This document shows positions 20,751 through 32,289 of a stretch of DNA of 64,000 nucleotides, in pieces. Numbering within the stretch: position 1 is the first letter of the stretch; every line of letters begins with the position of its first letter. The stretch is from Arion vulgaris (Eukaryota > Mollusca > Gastropoda > Stylommatophora > Arionidae). The DNA is taken from assembly GCA_020796225.1 (NCBI GenBank), contig CM036767.1:18679927-18743926 (forward strand). Direction: 5' to 3'. Below the pieces are notes generated by a model. That model was not told where the DNA came from and did no database searches. It saw only the letters and a program-made list of their open reading frames with translations. A program made the translations under genes and the position numbers.

Positions 20751-23700
20751 GTAAGTAGTGCAGCTTTATCATTTTCCTACATTTATTTTGTGGATCACTT
20801 GAAACATTTTTGAAGACACTTTATCTAGGTCAGCATATAGTAATAGATTTGCATTTATGTTGTGGAACATTATTTGAAGCAGAGGCAAAAGCAATCTTAG
20901 AAAAACAAAATACAACGCCACATGTCTAACTCGATTATGTATGCCCCACCTGAGGCAAGGGAGTTGGACTTTATAGTCACCTCCGCACACACTAGAGAGA
21001 TGCAGCAACGCATGTCGAGACTGTTGTCATCAACGCTATGGATGGACAGTAATTAATTAACTAAGTAAATGCTGTGGGCATTATGGTCAAAATTTAAAAA
21101 TTAATGGAAGAGCAAATGCAAGCGTGGCAAAATCTAACATTTGTGGCACCAAGACAAAGCTTCACATATACAAAACATGTGTTAGGACAATTCTCCTCTA
21201 TGGGTCTGAGACTTGAAAAACAGGTAAGAAAATATGTGAAGAGAATTTGAGGAAAGACTTCTTGGAAGAATACTTTGGTATACATGGGAGGATATAATTC
21301 AATCAAGTGTCATGCCTGCCGGCGTAGGCAATCATGTCTCTCCACAACTCTCTTTGCTTGGTGCATGTAATCAGTTCTGACGTCGATATTTTGTCGAACC
21401 ATGATGTCAGGCCATCCAACATCTTCTCCCTCTGTCTTCCACGATCTCTCCTTCCTGAATTTTACCTGTAGTCACCAAATGTTCTAAACCTTCTCTTCGC
21501 ATTATATGCCCGAAGAACCTTGATTGTCGGATTCTTATTCTTTTGATAAGGTTTCTTTTGTGCAGGTCTGATTTAAAACCTCCACGTTTGTTTTCTTTGC
21601 TGTCCATGGAATTCTCAACATTCTTCTGTAAAACCACATCTCTGTGGCTTCCAATGATCGTATTGATTGTTTGTTCAGTGTCCATGATTCGCTGCCATAC
21701 ATAAGAATTGGTTCAATATAGCATTGGAGTACTGTTCGCAGTGTCATTGGTAGTGAGTTCACGCATAGTGTGTTCTTCATTTTCATAAAAGCTGTTTTCG
21801 TTTGAGCTATTCTACTCCTAATCTCTGTTGTACATCTTCCATCTGGTGTTAAGAATGTTCCTAGATACTTGAATCGATGGACTTGTTTCAGTGTTGTGTT
21901 ATTTATTTTGATGTTGCATGTTGGTGTTTCTTGTTTCTTGGAGACAACCATAACCTCTGTTTTCTTTATATTCATGCTTAATCCTTTCTTTTCACTTTCT
22001 CTCACTAGTATGTCTATCACTGAGTATGGATATAATTAGCAATGTTGAAAATGATCTCAAAAAGAGATACAAGGGTTATGATGGATTGGACATGTCCTCA
22101 AGATGAGGGAAAAAAAGGTGAACAAGACATGCAATGCAGTGACAGGAGGGGAAAAGGGAGGTATATGGACATATGAAGGAGAACTTTTGAAGCAGAGAGA
22201 GCTTCAAGACATACATATAACTAAGTTTCTTCTTCTTCTTTGCGTTGTTTTTACCACCAATTTTAATCACTCTTTGTGATATGTTTGATCTTTGCCAAGA
22301 ACATGTATACGTTGCACATTGGTTAGGTAGGCCCCTAAACGCATAGACTTCTACTCGTTTAGGACACATGCACCCAACTTCAGCCAAACCTCCTTAGTTG
22401 CCTCTTACGACATGCATGGCAGGTATCAGTGGTTCTATTATTTACACCCCAAATTTGGGCCCCGGTAACCACTGGACAATAACGACTTAGTTTGAAATAT
22501 AAAGAAAGGCACAAGATTGAATTGAATTAGTATTTTTTGTCTCTGTCTTACATGCCCTTGGGCGTGATAACGAGAACTGATGCTGTCTTGTTGTTTAGCA
22601 GCTAGTTTTCAACCACTGTTCCACAGCATACTATTATCATCCATCACTGGTAATGATGAAAGTTGTGTGTTGTTACACTTAAGATTTGTAATTGGAGATT
22701 CATGTAGCAGCATGTCCCTTGCAGAATGTCACTTTCATCGCATCCCACCTGAAAAACTTTGTCTCTAGCAAGTTCTCCTTCCCCTTCCAGCATCATGTTC
22801 AATTGGAGATTACTGTTAGATTTTAGTCTCTCTACCATATGTAGAACATACACATTCAAAGTTGGAGAAATACACATTGTAAATGTATTTGTGTAAAAAA
22901 ATGTTTTTGACGAAGGATTGATTGAACAGGTACTAGAGCCAAGGGAAGACTAAGAAAAAGATAGATAGGCAATATCAAGACCACACTAGATAAACACGGA
23001 TATAACACAACAAGGGAGACTCATCTAACCCTGAAATGCAAATTAAAGCTCCTGTCCCTTCGCTTAACGGCAAGAGTGGACAACCAATTCCATCTTCCAC
23101 CTGGGAATAGACAATAGGATTGATTTTATTGCACTAGGTGTTACCCCATATAACTTGATTCCTCGCCGCATAAATATCACACCAACTGCCGAGATTATAT
23201 CACAAACCCTATAGCTCTGACAACAATCCTAGAAATCTCTGGAAAAAATGCACCTGTAAACAGTATTGTGTGGTCTGGATTCGAATCCATGACCTTTGGA
23301 GTGCAAGGCTGCGGCTTAGCCACAGAGACAGTCCTTCTCACAGCTCACTGTTGGAAGCCAAGTCTTGGTACAAGACATCCTTAGGAATACAGGCTGTAGG
23401 CACATATCAGTGGCACAACATACTTACGCTGTCTGATACAAATGACATACATATCACAAAGAATGATTAAGAAATGGTAATTGTAGAGTAAACGTGAAAG
23501 AGATATCAAGTAATAAACATTTTAAAAATGAAAATTCTATCTTTTTATTCCAGGGAGGAACAATACTTGGACAGCCAACACAGATCGTTGATTTGGGAAA
23601 AACAGAGATTCCCTTTGATGTGTTCATGGAATTCCTCCAAGAATTATCCGATACCACTTACAGGTAAGATCTCTCTAAACATAAGAGACTTTCAACAGGT

Positions 23701-26700
23701 AAAATATATGAAATAAGCTGGTAAAATGTAATAAGTGAAATTGTTGAGCTATCTAGCAGTGAGCAGTGCTGTTAGGTGAAATTTTCTGTGTTATAACAAA
23801 AAATAGTGATACATGATCTCAGAATTATCAAAAAATTGTTATAGAGAATTATTTTTAAAATAGTGATAGGTAATGGTTCAAAATTATCAAAATCCCAATA
23901 TATATATTTTTTTTTCTTCTTCTTCTCTTCTTTGCTTTCATTCTTTACAACCAATCTTAATCACTCTCTGCGATACGCTTGATCTTTGCCAAGAACGTGT
24001 ATACGTTGCACATTGGTTTGGTAGGCCCCTAAACGCATAGACTTCTACACGTTTAGGACACGAGCATCCGATTTCATCCAAACCTCCTTAGTTGCCCCTT
24101 ACGACATGCATGGCAGGTAACAGTGGTTCTATTCTTTACACCCCAAATTTGGGCCCGGTAACCACTCGGCGATATTTTTTTTTTTTTTTAAATTAGTAAA
24201 AGATTCAACAGAAATTTAAAAAAAGGGTTTAAAGTGGGATTGACTTCATTGCGCCAGGTTTTACCCTATTTGGTTTGGTCCCTCTCTTCAGAAATGACAC
24301 GCCATTTGCAGAGTATAGCACAAACTCTGTAGCTCCAGCACAACCCTAGGGGTATCTGGAAAAAAAGCACTTGTGAACAGAACTGTGCGGTCCAGATTCA
24401 AACCCATGACCCTTGGAACGCAAGGCAAAGCCTTAGCCACAGAGACCCCCTCCCTCCCTTTTCCAATCAACAGAATTGGGTATGTGAAGTGTTTTCACAA
24501 ATTTTTCTCAGAAAGTCTCACATTTTCTAGCCTAAGCAATTGGAGGTGGTGCTCTTTACCATTCTATTACCACCCATAAACCTCAGCAAATCCTGCACAT
24601 TTTTGGTTTCCATTTCTAAGACTCAAGCCTGGTACACATTTTAGATTTCCCCTCCTAAATCTGAACATACCTAATACACATTTGTTATTTCACTTCCTGA
24701 AACTCAACAAACCGGAGCTCAGTTTAAAGATTGGAGTGGACAGATAAGAGAAGCATGACAGGCGAACCAGTAAGCTTTTCAATCAACACTAAGGTCACGG
24801 TATTAATTGTTGTATGTTGGTCTGCATTCATCCGATGTCAATTCAAGCGAAAGTCATGCCACCTAATATTGCGCTTCTGAGTTTTGCATGAGGCCTGGTT
24901 ACCATTTGACTGGTTCCCTCACTGTAAAGGTGAGCCTTCGCCGTCTTCAGGGGTAGTTGGTAGAAATATTGTGGAGGAGATTGTAGCACAAATGAATATT
25001 TCCAGAGTTGTGATTTTTTCTTTTTTTTCTTTTTCTTTCTTAACTCAGCGAGTTTCATTCTGAAACTGATTTTCGTTGTGATGATAATTAAAACTGAAAC
25101 TGATAAACGCCTGAGTGGTTACCGGGCCCAAATTTGGGGTGTAAAGAATAGAACCACTGTTACCTGCCACGCATGTCGTAAGAGGCGACTAAGGAGGTTT
25201 GGCTGAAATCGGATGCACATGTCCTAAACGTGTAGAAAGTAGAAATATATGTGTTTAGGGGCCTACCAAACCAATGTGCAACATATACGCCTTCTTGGCA
25301 AAGATCAAACATATCACAAAGAGTGATTAAAATTGGTCGTAAAGAACAAACGCAAAGAAGAAGAAGACAGAAACTGAAATACATGATTGTTGAGAACTGT
25401 CCTGTTTGAGAAAAATAACTCCCATGTTTTTGCATGCTCTACATTTGTCCTTTATTTCTTCTTTTCTCTAATCGTGTTTTGCCTCACAGCATCAGGATAA
25501 AAAATTTCTAGATGGGCTTTTGTGTGGGATTAATAAACAGTGTTTTTCATCACCTCTTATCTCCTATTCCCACCTTTTATGGTGAATGGGCTGTTGTTTT
25601 GTTTTTTCCGATCCAGAAGCATGTGATCTTTTCAGCTCTTCGACTCGGTGCCATGGACATCGTAACCCTTCGGTTCAGTGCCACAAACACCGTAAATCTG
25701 GGAATCTGTGGCTTTTTCTGCCATCCCGCAGAATTGAACCCGCACACACAGAGGAATAGTCACCCGTAGTCCAGCGCGCTACGAACACGCTGGGCAGACG
25801 GGCAGGGGCTGTTGTTTAGCATTCCTTGTCTCGGAGTAACATTGCTCTTGGAGGCGCACTGTCTACTGGTAATCTGCTTATAAGGTCGAACCATTTAATA
25901 TTTACCAGATTGAGATAGGTGTCGATATTGGGGCAGCCGAAAAAACAACATACCAAATATGCAAAGAGATTGATTTATCAACATCGAACTGTCATGTTGG
26001 GCAGCTGGATGCTGCTGCATTTGTTGAGGCGGAGATCGGAGCACCTATGGGTGTGTCCGGAATGCTATGATGATAGTCCTCATATAACTGCTAACCATTT
26101 AATTTGTTGTTTCTTGATTAAGTTCAGTACTGATGTTATACCCACTTGTTTGCTTCTTCAAGCATTCTGCTAGACACCTCATCTCTGTCATGACTGTCGT
26201 GAGATAGGTGATTTTCTATTCCTCAAATATATTTGTTTTTATTGAAATGTTTTCTTTCATTTCAGACCTGAGAAGTACCATCTGTTTCACCACAATTGTA
26301 ACAACTTTACTTCAGAACTAGCTCAGTTTCTTACTGGCAAAGATATACCTTCACATATCACTAGTCTTCCACAAGAGGTTCTCAGCACGTAAGTTATGCT
26401 TATCATTTATACATCATAATCATCATGTGCCATCCCGGCGGGATTATGTGATTATAGATCTCCACAAATCTCTGGTGTTTGCTATCATCTAACGCCTGTT
26501 TGTTGCTGGGGCCCACGGGTGGAGGAAAGAATAGTAACACTGCGACCTTCAATGCATGCCGTAAGAGGCGACTGAAGCAGGAGCCTAGGGAACCTACCTT
26601 AGTAAATAAAGAGCGTTGCAGAAATCGGATGTACTTGTAGGCACATAACTGGCACAATGCACAATCTCTCTTAGGCTCAGATCACATACAAATCACAAAG

Positions 26701-29347
26701 AGTGGTTTAGCAAGTGGTCAATATAGAGCATTCTAGGGCGAAGAAATCATCTCAGATGTTGACGCTCATCCGTGCCAGGAAGTCAGGCTATCCAAAATTT
26801 TCTCTCTGTCAACTTTTGTCTTGTCTCCCCTCGATTTTACAAATTTGCTACAATGTGTTCTAAACCTCTCTTTCTCATCACATGTCCGAAAATGATGACT
26901 GCCTCTTTCTTATATTGACAATACATTTTCTCTCTGTCTTGACCTCAATCAACACCTCCACATTAGTCATTTTAGCAGTTCCTGGGATTCTCATCATTCT
27001 TCTGTAAAATCACATCTCTTTGGCTCTCAGAGATTTTCCATCTGTTTGTTTATTATCCATGATTCACATCTGTATGTCATTATTGGTTCTGTGTAGCACT
27101 GTATAACTCTCATTCTGATATCAATTGACAATGACTTGTTGCATATAATGCTTCTCATTTTCTGGAGCACTGCTTTAGCCTGCCTTATTCTGCTTTTTTA
27201 AATTTCTGATCTGCCATCTGATGTTACCAGGAGTCCAAGGTATTTAAATTGTTGTGCTTCTCTCAGCTCCGGTTCCATTTACTGTGATGGTGTATTCTGT
27301 CGGAGTCTGCTTTTTTGATACGATCATAACTTCTGTCTTCTTAATATTCAAACTCAGTCCTTTGTTGTTAATTTCTGTCACAACCTTATCAACTAGTTTC
27401 TGGAGCTCTATTTCATTTCATGCTATTAAGACAGTATCATCAGTGTATCTCAGGTTATTTATGGTATGTCTACCTACAGCTATTCCAGCAATATACTTTG
27501 TAGACCTAAAAATGTTTTCACAATACAGTGAGAACAGGTCTGGTGATAATATGCATCCTTGTCTAACTCCTTTTTTGATCTTCTGGAAAGTTCCTATCTG
27601 TTTATTATATTTATACTTAGATTTCATTAAAGGTAATGAAAGAACGAAAATGCTGGCTGACTCTGTCACCATATCAGGAGGTCAGCCAGTGGATATAGCT
27701 GAGGTTCTGAACACCCTTATAGAGTGTGGCTGCAAAGAGGATTTTCATTTAAACCAATCAACGTCTAGATTGCTAGAGCTTGGATTGAAGATTGGAGTGA
27801 CCAGAAAAGAACAGCACATGAGTAAGCTTATCAATCAAAATCAAACTGGTATTGTTAGTCACTAGACGTTGTTGGAGATATTGCAAGAGGAGACCAAAGC
27901 ACCTATGGACATGTATGGAGAGCAATGAAGATATTACAATAGAAAGTGAGATTTCATCAATCTTTCTTCACACCAGTTAGAACATGGGTCTCTCCAGTTT
28001 CTCATGGGGTAGAGACTTTAGTACTCCGATGACTGAGAGATATTTCGGTGGGAGCCTTGCTCTCCTGGCAGGCGTAACCAAGCCTGACAAGTCTTGAGAG
28101 GAGAAAATATATCACAAAGAAGAAGCTCTGCTTTTTTTTTTCAACTCCCAACTTGGATGACTGGGTTACTAGAGAGACTAGTAACCCAGTCATCCAAGTT
28201 GGGAGTTAAAAAAAAAATCAGAGCTTCTTCTTTGTGATATATTTGATCTTTGCCAAGAACGTGTATACGTTGCACATTGGTTTGGTAGGCTCCTAAACGC
28301 ATAGACTTCTACACATTTAGGACACATGCATCCGATTTCAGCCAAACCTCCTTAGTCGCCTTTACGACATGCGTGGCAGATAACAGTGGTTCTATTCTTT
28401 ACATCCCAAATTTGGACCCCAGTACCACTCGGGCGAGGCAGAGCTACCATCCGTGCTTACTTAAACAAAAAGCTAACCATTATGGAAACATTAAGTAATC
28501 ACATTTTGCCACACAGTGTACATCCGGAATTTACAGCTCACACGACTGTCATCAATGAAAGCTGAAAGCAGGGAGGAACAAGATACACATAAAGAGACAA
28601 GTTTTGGGGCTCCCTGCGAAGGATGAGCTGAGCATGAAGAGATTTTTCATCAGCCCATGTCCATAGATAAAAAGAGCATGGGTTGTTAGAGACAAGTGGT
28701 CACTAGACATGGCAACCAGAAATTATTGTTTAACCCTGAGGAATTATTTGTCCACCTATCCAAAGTCAGACTATCCAAAATTTTCTCACTCTGTCAACCC
28801 CACACTGTAAAAAAAAGAAAATAACTACAGAAACGGAGACAGAGAAAAACACGTAAACAGCTCATGAAAATTGAGTTGGAAATATGTCTTTGCATTATGT
28901 TCCCTTGGACGAAGCAGAAACTGATGATGATGATTTCCCTGTCATATTGTATTATCGCCAGTGTGGTGCCGGGCTTACACGGGGAGCAAAGAATAGTAAC
29001 ACTGTGACCTACAAGGCATGTCATAAGAGGCGATTGAGGTAGTGGCGTTGGGAAGCTACCAAAGTAAATAAAAAGCATTGCAGAAATCGGATGTGCTGGC
29101 CTACTTGTAGGCGCATAACTGGGACAATGTACCAGATCACATAGAAATAACAAAAAGGGGTTTAACAAGTGCTCGATATGGAGCGTTCGAAGAAGAAGAA
29201 GAAGAAATATTTATTATCATATATTCTATTTTGATGAACACTTACTATCCATGAATTTTTACGATGATTCACAGGCCCTTTGGTGCCATGATCCAGCCAT
29301 TTGTGGATGCCATGCATGTTCAAGGAGGACATTCACCGTTCCAGTAA
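20598..29347 (+). CDS. DESI1: DESI1-type desumoylating isopeptidase 1 (PPPDE family), 5' end not found
   Basis: Four spliced exons (20598-20750, 23554-23663, 26266-26388, 29275-29347) join in frame into about 152 residues ending at TAA. Introns are GT/AG with phases 0, 2, 2. The product matches the PPPDE cysteine isopeptidase fold. It has [18 protein letters not shown] with the catalytic His, [15 protein letters not shown], then HHNCNNF with the catalytic Cys, then [17 protein letters not shown] and [13 protein letters not shown]1 enzymes remove SUMO from selected proteins. The C-terminus is shorter than the human one. The start codon and the upstream segment with the usual YDLS motif were not found, so the first exon is upstream or missed. 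Introns hold nested LINE and SINE insertions. The family call is very secure; DESI1 against a close paralogue is likely but not proven. Confidence 0.93.
20910..21022 (+). mobile_element. LINE-Z 3' fragment
   Basis: The stretch cgattatgtatgccccacct, then atagtcacctccgcacacac, is the C2H2-finger end of LINE-Z, with frame errors. Confidence 0.6.
21300..22025 (-). mobile_element. LINE reverse-transcriptase C-terminal fragment
   Basis: The minus strand encodes [60 protein letters not shown] and [17 protein letters not shown], the post-catalytic thumb region. After a frame shift near 21,550 comes [21 protein letters not shown] shorter copy of the same family is at 32,290-32,810. The RT active site lies upstream of the preserved part. 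Confidence 0.85.
22228..22475 (-). mobile_element. SINE-4 copy in DESI1 intron 1
   Basis: SINE-4 order on its own strand: ggttaccgggccc, caaatttggggtgtaaa, cgcatgtcgtaagaggcgac, ttaggggcctaccaaacc, gcaaagatcaaacatatcac and aaagagtgattaaaattgg, then a GAA-rich tail. It shares the cgtaagaggcgactnagg block and the atcacaaagagtg tail with SINE-3. Confidence 0.8.
22918..23115 (+). mobile_element. LINE tail fragment (empty-site relative of 18,126-19,330)
   Basis: Reads caggtactagagccaaggga straight through where the copy at 18.5 kb is interrupted, then ends in ttccatcttccacctgg. Confidence 0.7.
23118..23335 (-). mobile_element. SINE-2 copy
   Basis: Antisense: gcactaggtgttaccccata, aacaatcctagaaatctctg, then the tRNA-like head ggattcgaatccatgacctt. 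Confidence 0.75.
23554..23663 (+). CDS. DESI1: DESI1 exon (GGTILGQP...)
   Basis: Acceptor ttattccag, donor gtaaga, ends in phase 2. Encodes [20 protein letters not shown] and [16 protein letters not shown]. Confidence 0.93.
23916..24169 (-). mobile_element. SINE-4 copy
   Basis: Full set of SINE-4 landmarks in antisense, with the tail seen as ttcttcttcttctcttc. Confidence 0.8.
24232..24450 (-). mobile_element. SINE-2 copy
   Basis: Antisense SINE-2; the tRNA-like head has ccagattcaaacccatgacc. Confidence 0.75.
25110..25370 (+). mobile_element. SINE-4 copy
   Basis: Sense copy from gagtggttaccgggcccaaa to the AAGAAGAAGAAG tail. Confidence 0.8.
25600..25805 (-). mobile_element. SINE-5 with TSD
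   Basis: On the minus strand the head gcccagcgtgttcg...gcgctggactacgggtgac, then gtgtgcgggttcaattctgc, is tRNA-like. The body has gaaccgaagggttacgatgt and the element ends in an A-rich tail. Perfect 12-bp TSD gggctgttgttt (25,588-25,599 and 25,806-25,817). Confidence 0.85.
25900..26092 (+). mobile_element. RNase H LINE tail fragment with TSD
   Basis: Carries the gagcacctatgggtgtgtcc phrase ([18 protein letters not shown] end) seen also at 36,650 and 43,020. Flanked by the 11-bp TSD aaccatttaat (25,889-25,899 and 26,093-26,103). Confidence 0.75.
26266..26388 (+). CDS. DESI1: DESI1 exon with catalytic Cys
   Basis: Acceptor tttcatttcag, donor gtaagt, enters and leaves in phase 2. Encodes [20 protein letters not shown] and [20 protein letters not shown]. 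Confidence 0.95.
26500..26745 (+). mobile_element. SINE-3 copy
   Basis: Sense SINE-3 with aatgcatgccgtaagaggcg and agtggtttagcaagtggtca. Confidence 0.75.
26750..27640 (-). mobile_element. LINE reverse-transcriptase fragment with YTDD motif
   Basis: The minus strand gives [20 protein letters not shown], then [13 protein letters not shown]. These are the RT RQGCxLSP and Y-x-DD blocks; both catalytic Asp residues are present, with Thr at the variable position. Below 27,420 the frame is broken but the thumb and tail order continues to about 26,750 ([14 protein letters not shown]). It is the only piece here with an intact DD pair. Confidence 0.85.
27640..27930 (+). mobile_element. RNase H LINE C-terminal fragment
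   Basis: Encodes [20 protein letters not shown], then [10 protein letters not shown], matching the RVKELGVKFG...NQLLMGT region of the copy at 58,407-58,928. Confidence 0.6.
28107..28242. repeat. Near-perfect hairpin, about 65-bp arms
   Basis: Left arm 28,107-28,172 and right arm 28,178-28,242 are reverse complements, apart from a homopolymer edge, around the 5-base spacer agaga. Arm text includes cccaacttggatgactgggt. The right arm continues into the 3' tail of the antisense SINE-4 that follows. Confidence 0.92.
28218..28434 (-). mobile_element. SINE-4 copy
   Basis: Antisense SINE-4 whose tail is part of the hairpin arm. Confidence 0.8.
28968..29207 (+). mobile_element. SINE-3 copy
   Basis: Sense, near full-length, from gtggtgccgggcttacacgg to the gaagaagaagaagaa tail. 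Confidence 0.8.
29275..29347 (+). CDS. DESI1: DESI1 terminal exon
   Basis: Acceptor atgattcacag. The incoming phase-2 codon gives Thr, then [20 protein letters not shown] and PFQ, then TAA at 29,345-29,347. Confidence 0.92.
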
Positions 29348-30440
29348 ACATCAGGGATTCTATGACATTATAGTTGCACATCAAATCTAGCAATTTGTAC
29401 TATATTGTAGTTGACTTTTTTTTTTATATACTACCCAACCATGGTGGAATGTACAGCGTGCATTTTTTATCAATGTATAATATAGCTCATAAACTTGTAA
29501 CAAATGAAACAGTTGTGAAATGTCACCTTTTTTTTTAAATTCGTTCGTCCACTATTAATTCAGGCATAGTCATGGCACCAAATATGGTGCCTCTGACTTA
29601 TTTTTGCATGAAGCTTGCTTTCCTTATCACTAGTGTCCTACACCATTCAGGTGAGCCTTATTCCGACTTCAGACGTACTTGTAATTTAGATTCCCTAAGT
29701 AAAGGATCAGATTCTTCTGTAGTCCAGTCTCGTACATTGCGCACACCAATAATTTTTGAGCTGGACTCAAATTTTAGAATTTCCGGCATATGTTACTCAA
29801 TTTTACACTATCGACCCTAAATGTCGCATATGATTTCTAATAGAAAAACTATAATTTCTATCACTACAGTGTTTTCTTCTCATTTCTGAGAGTACACTTG
29901 GGGATTGTATAAGACACAGTAACTGAAGCTGCTGTCGACATGCATGTGCAGGTCATCGGTTTTATTTTCTCCCTAATATAAAAAAACTTTTGACTTGCCA
30001 AGGGTCAAAAAAGGATGTTTGCGATCGGCATCATAGCACATTGGGCATCCCCATGCAGGCTCTATCCTCCGCTGCATCAACCATCCTAAAATTCACCTGC
30101 TCACCATACCCATGAGAAGCTGATTAGTATATCTCCTTCTTTACCAAAAGACGATACTGTCTGGCATGTCCAAATTTAACTACTAATTCTCGCAATTGTT
30201 CCAGTGTTAAATTTCCATAAGATGTTTTCATCAGTTAACCATTCAGTTTACCGCTTTCTTATAAACGAGGTAGTAACCATAATAATAAATCCAGAATCTG
30301 TGTAAAAATAGACAAAAAAGTCTATAATATCTTGTAAAACAATACATAAATTTATATAAAAGAAAATCTACTTTAAAAAAATGATACAAACACTATGGAA
30401 TGCAATTTATATATACTTGATTGAAACGGCAAACAAAACT
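29348..30440. other. DESI1 3' flank and element scraps
   Basis: 29,348-29,540 is a plausible 3' UTR; no AATAAA was seen. 29,570-29,830 shares ttgctttccttatcactagt with 19,580. 29,895-30,240 (-) is an RNase H LINE end (antisense of a CPMC-type motif near 30,045). 30,250-30,440 is AT-rich and unassigned. Confidence 0.45.
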
Positions 30441-30452
30441 ATCACAGGGTGA

Positions 30453-30690
30453 AATCTTCTTCGAACGCTCCATATCGATCACTTGTTAACCACTCTGTGA
30501 TTTTTATGTGATCTGAGCCTAAGAGCGATTGTGCCAGTTATGCGCCTACAAGTAGCCAGCACATCCGATTTCTGCGATGCTTTTTATTTACTAGGTAGCT
30601 TCCCTAGGTCCTACATCCTCACCTCTTACAACATGCCTTGTAGGTCACGAGTGGTACTATTCTTTGCTTCCTTGCAGGCACCAGACGGCG
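30453..30690 (-). mobile_element. SINE-3 with TSD
   Basis: Antisense full copy. The direct repeat acagggtga (30,444-30,452 and 30,691-30,699) brackets it. Confidence 0.85.
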
Positions 30691-30901
30691 ACAGGGTGAC
30701 ATAATTCATTTGATATTTCAAACAAACATGGTGTTGATTAAATTGTGTGAGGAAAGATTTTAGTGTTTCATAAGGTTAGGTAAATTTATAGTGATTTATG
30801 TCTGTTATTTCATTACAAACATTGGAGATATATACTGGTCAATTAATGGCTAGATTAGAAGTCTCAAGGTAATTTATAGTTAAATAGATTCCAAATCTAA
30901 A

Positions 30902-31135
30902 GGTGAAGGATTTACTTTATAGCACAGAGTTCCACCCCATATGACTTGGTCATTCTCCATAGAACTGACATGCTAAGAGTATTGCACAAAACATGAACTC
31001 CATAGCTCCAGCAAAATTCAGATCGGATCTCCATGAAAAAAAATGCACTTATGAATAGAATGACCCTGTCCGGATTCGAACGCACAAGTTTTAGAACACG
31101 CGACAAACTATTATCCGTTTGACCGCAGAGACCCT
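30902..31135 (-). mobile_element. SINE-2 copy
   Basis: Antisense, diverged: agagttccaccccatatgac ... gtccggattcgaacgcac ... gcagagacc. Confidence 0.75.
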
Positions 31136-31365
31136 AGTTTAGTAGTATTAGAATTATGTATATTAAAATAGATTAGCTGTATCAGAATTGGGAATTGGAC
31201 CATGAAGAACTGTGGAAAGAAAGCTGAAAGATTATGACCTGACATGGGAAACAATTGTTAGTAAAGCAGCAGAATGGCCTCAATGGAAATCTCTTGTGGA
31301 GGCCTTATGTATCAAACAGAACACAAAGAGGATATAGACAGATCAGAATTGTATAATTTATATCA

Positions 31366-31459
31366 TCTTCTTTGTGTTCGTTCTTTACTACCAATTTTAA
31401 TCACTCTTTGTGATATGTTTGATCTTTGCCAAGAACTGTATACGTTGCACATTGGTTTA
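31366..31459 (-). mobile_element. SINE-4 fragment
   Basis: 3' part only: accaattttaatcactcttt through gtatacgttgcacattggtt. Confidence 0.7.
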
Positions 31460-31694
31460 TAATTTATATAAAAGGTAGCTAAATTAATTAAATGAGTGTA
31501 AATAAATGTTGGAGTAAAAGAAGATATATATATATATAGTAGTTTTCCTTTTACTCATTTAGTTAACATTTCTTTTGTCGTTGATATCATTATCTCTTCC
31601 TGTCCGTAGTAACTGCTGCTGATTTGAAAATGTTGATCTTCCATCATGTCGTCATCATTAACAATATAACAGATTAATAATAATAATTACTCTT

Positions 31695-31850
31695 GTGCTT
31701 ATCGTTACATAGGGCCTGCAAGCAATTTCTCCATACCGCTCTATCCTGGGCAACTCGCTCCAATCTCCTCCATGGAACTGAGACCGATATTTCTTCCCTC
31801 TCTCAGCAAAGTTTGTTTCAGGGTCTCCTTAGGTATACAGATTAACACTG
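31695..31850 (-). mobile_element. LINE tail fragment (ERVAQDRA type)
   Basis: Antisense of the tail that reads in sense at 52,440-52,620: shared gggcaactcgctccaatctc and ctctcagcaaagtttgtttc. Confidence 0.7.
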
Positions 31851-31871
31851 ACGAAATAATAAGATTTAATT

Positions 31872-32010
31872 TCTTCTTCGTAAGCTTCATATCGACTACT
31901 TGTTAATCACTTTTTGTGACTTGCATGTGATCTGAGCCTTAGAGCAATTGTACGTTGTGCCAGTTATGCGCCTACAAGTAGGCCAGCACATCTGATTTCT
32001 GCAAGATTTA
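31872..32010 (-). mobile_element. SINE-3 fragment
   Basis: 3' half, antisense: cgcctacaagtaggccagca. Confidence 0.7.
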
Positions 32011-32289
32011 ATATAGGAGTCATCACATGTTATTATATCTATATAATACCAACATGAAAGAATATATTTACCAGCACATGTAAAAAAAACTAGCTGATGA
32101 CAGAGTTGTGTGGAAAGCGAAGGCCGTGGATTCTTTTGATAAGAGACTTATGTATGAGCTGAAAAACAAGAGAGAAAAGCGTAAATGCAAACCTCCTTCC
32201 TCCGAGGTCAGATAAATGGAATATATTATACGGAACAAGAAGCACCCAAAACATCAGACGACAGAATCTATTCCTTCATTCAATTAATC

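Larger units (their letters stand above)
20751..23553 (+). other. DESI1 intron 1, repeat-filled
   Basis: Contents: LINE-Z end (20,910-21,020, +), LINE RT fragment (21,300-22,025, -), SINE-4 (22,228-22,475, -), LINE antisense remnant (22,690-22,810), LINE tail (22,918-23,115, +) and SINE-2 (23,118-23,335, -). No extra coding exon recognised. Confidence 0.7.
25455..26200 (-). mobile_element. LINE-2 3' end carrying two nested insertions
   Basis: The antisense LINE-2 tail occupies 25,455-25,599, 25,818-25,899 and 26,104-26,200. A SINE-5 (25,600-25,805) and an RNase H LINE fragment (25,900-26,092) split it, each flanked by its own TSD. The uninterrupted order can be read in the copy at 39,380-39,660. 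Confidence 0.75.
23664..26265 (+). other. DESI1 intron 2, repeat-filled
   Basis: Contents: SINE-4 (23,916-24,169, -), SINE-2 (24,232-24,450, -), SINE-like pieces (24,720-25,100), SINE-4 (25,110-25,370, +) and the nested LINE-2 complex (25,455-26,200). No additional exon seen. Confidence 0.7.
26389..29274 (+). other. DESI1 intron 3, repeat-filled
   Basis: Contents: SINE-3 (26,500-26,745, +), LINE RT fragment (26,750-27,640, -), RNase H LINE tail (27,640-27,930, +), a 65-bp-arm hairpin (28,107-28,242), SINE-4 (28,218-28,434, -) and SINE-3 (28,968-29,207, +). 28,450-28,960 is unassigned. Confidence 0.7.

Noticed and set aside
27254..27865. 203-codon plus-strand frame
   Set aside because: The first two thirds are antisense to an RT fragment and only the end is sense LINE; it is a chance fusion.
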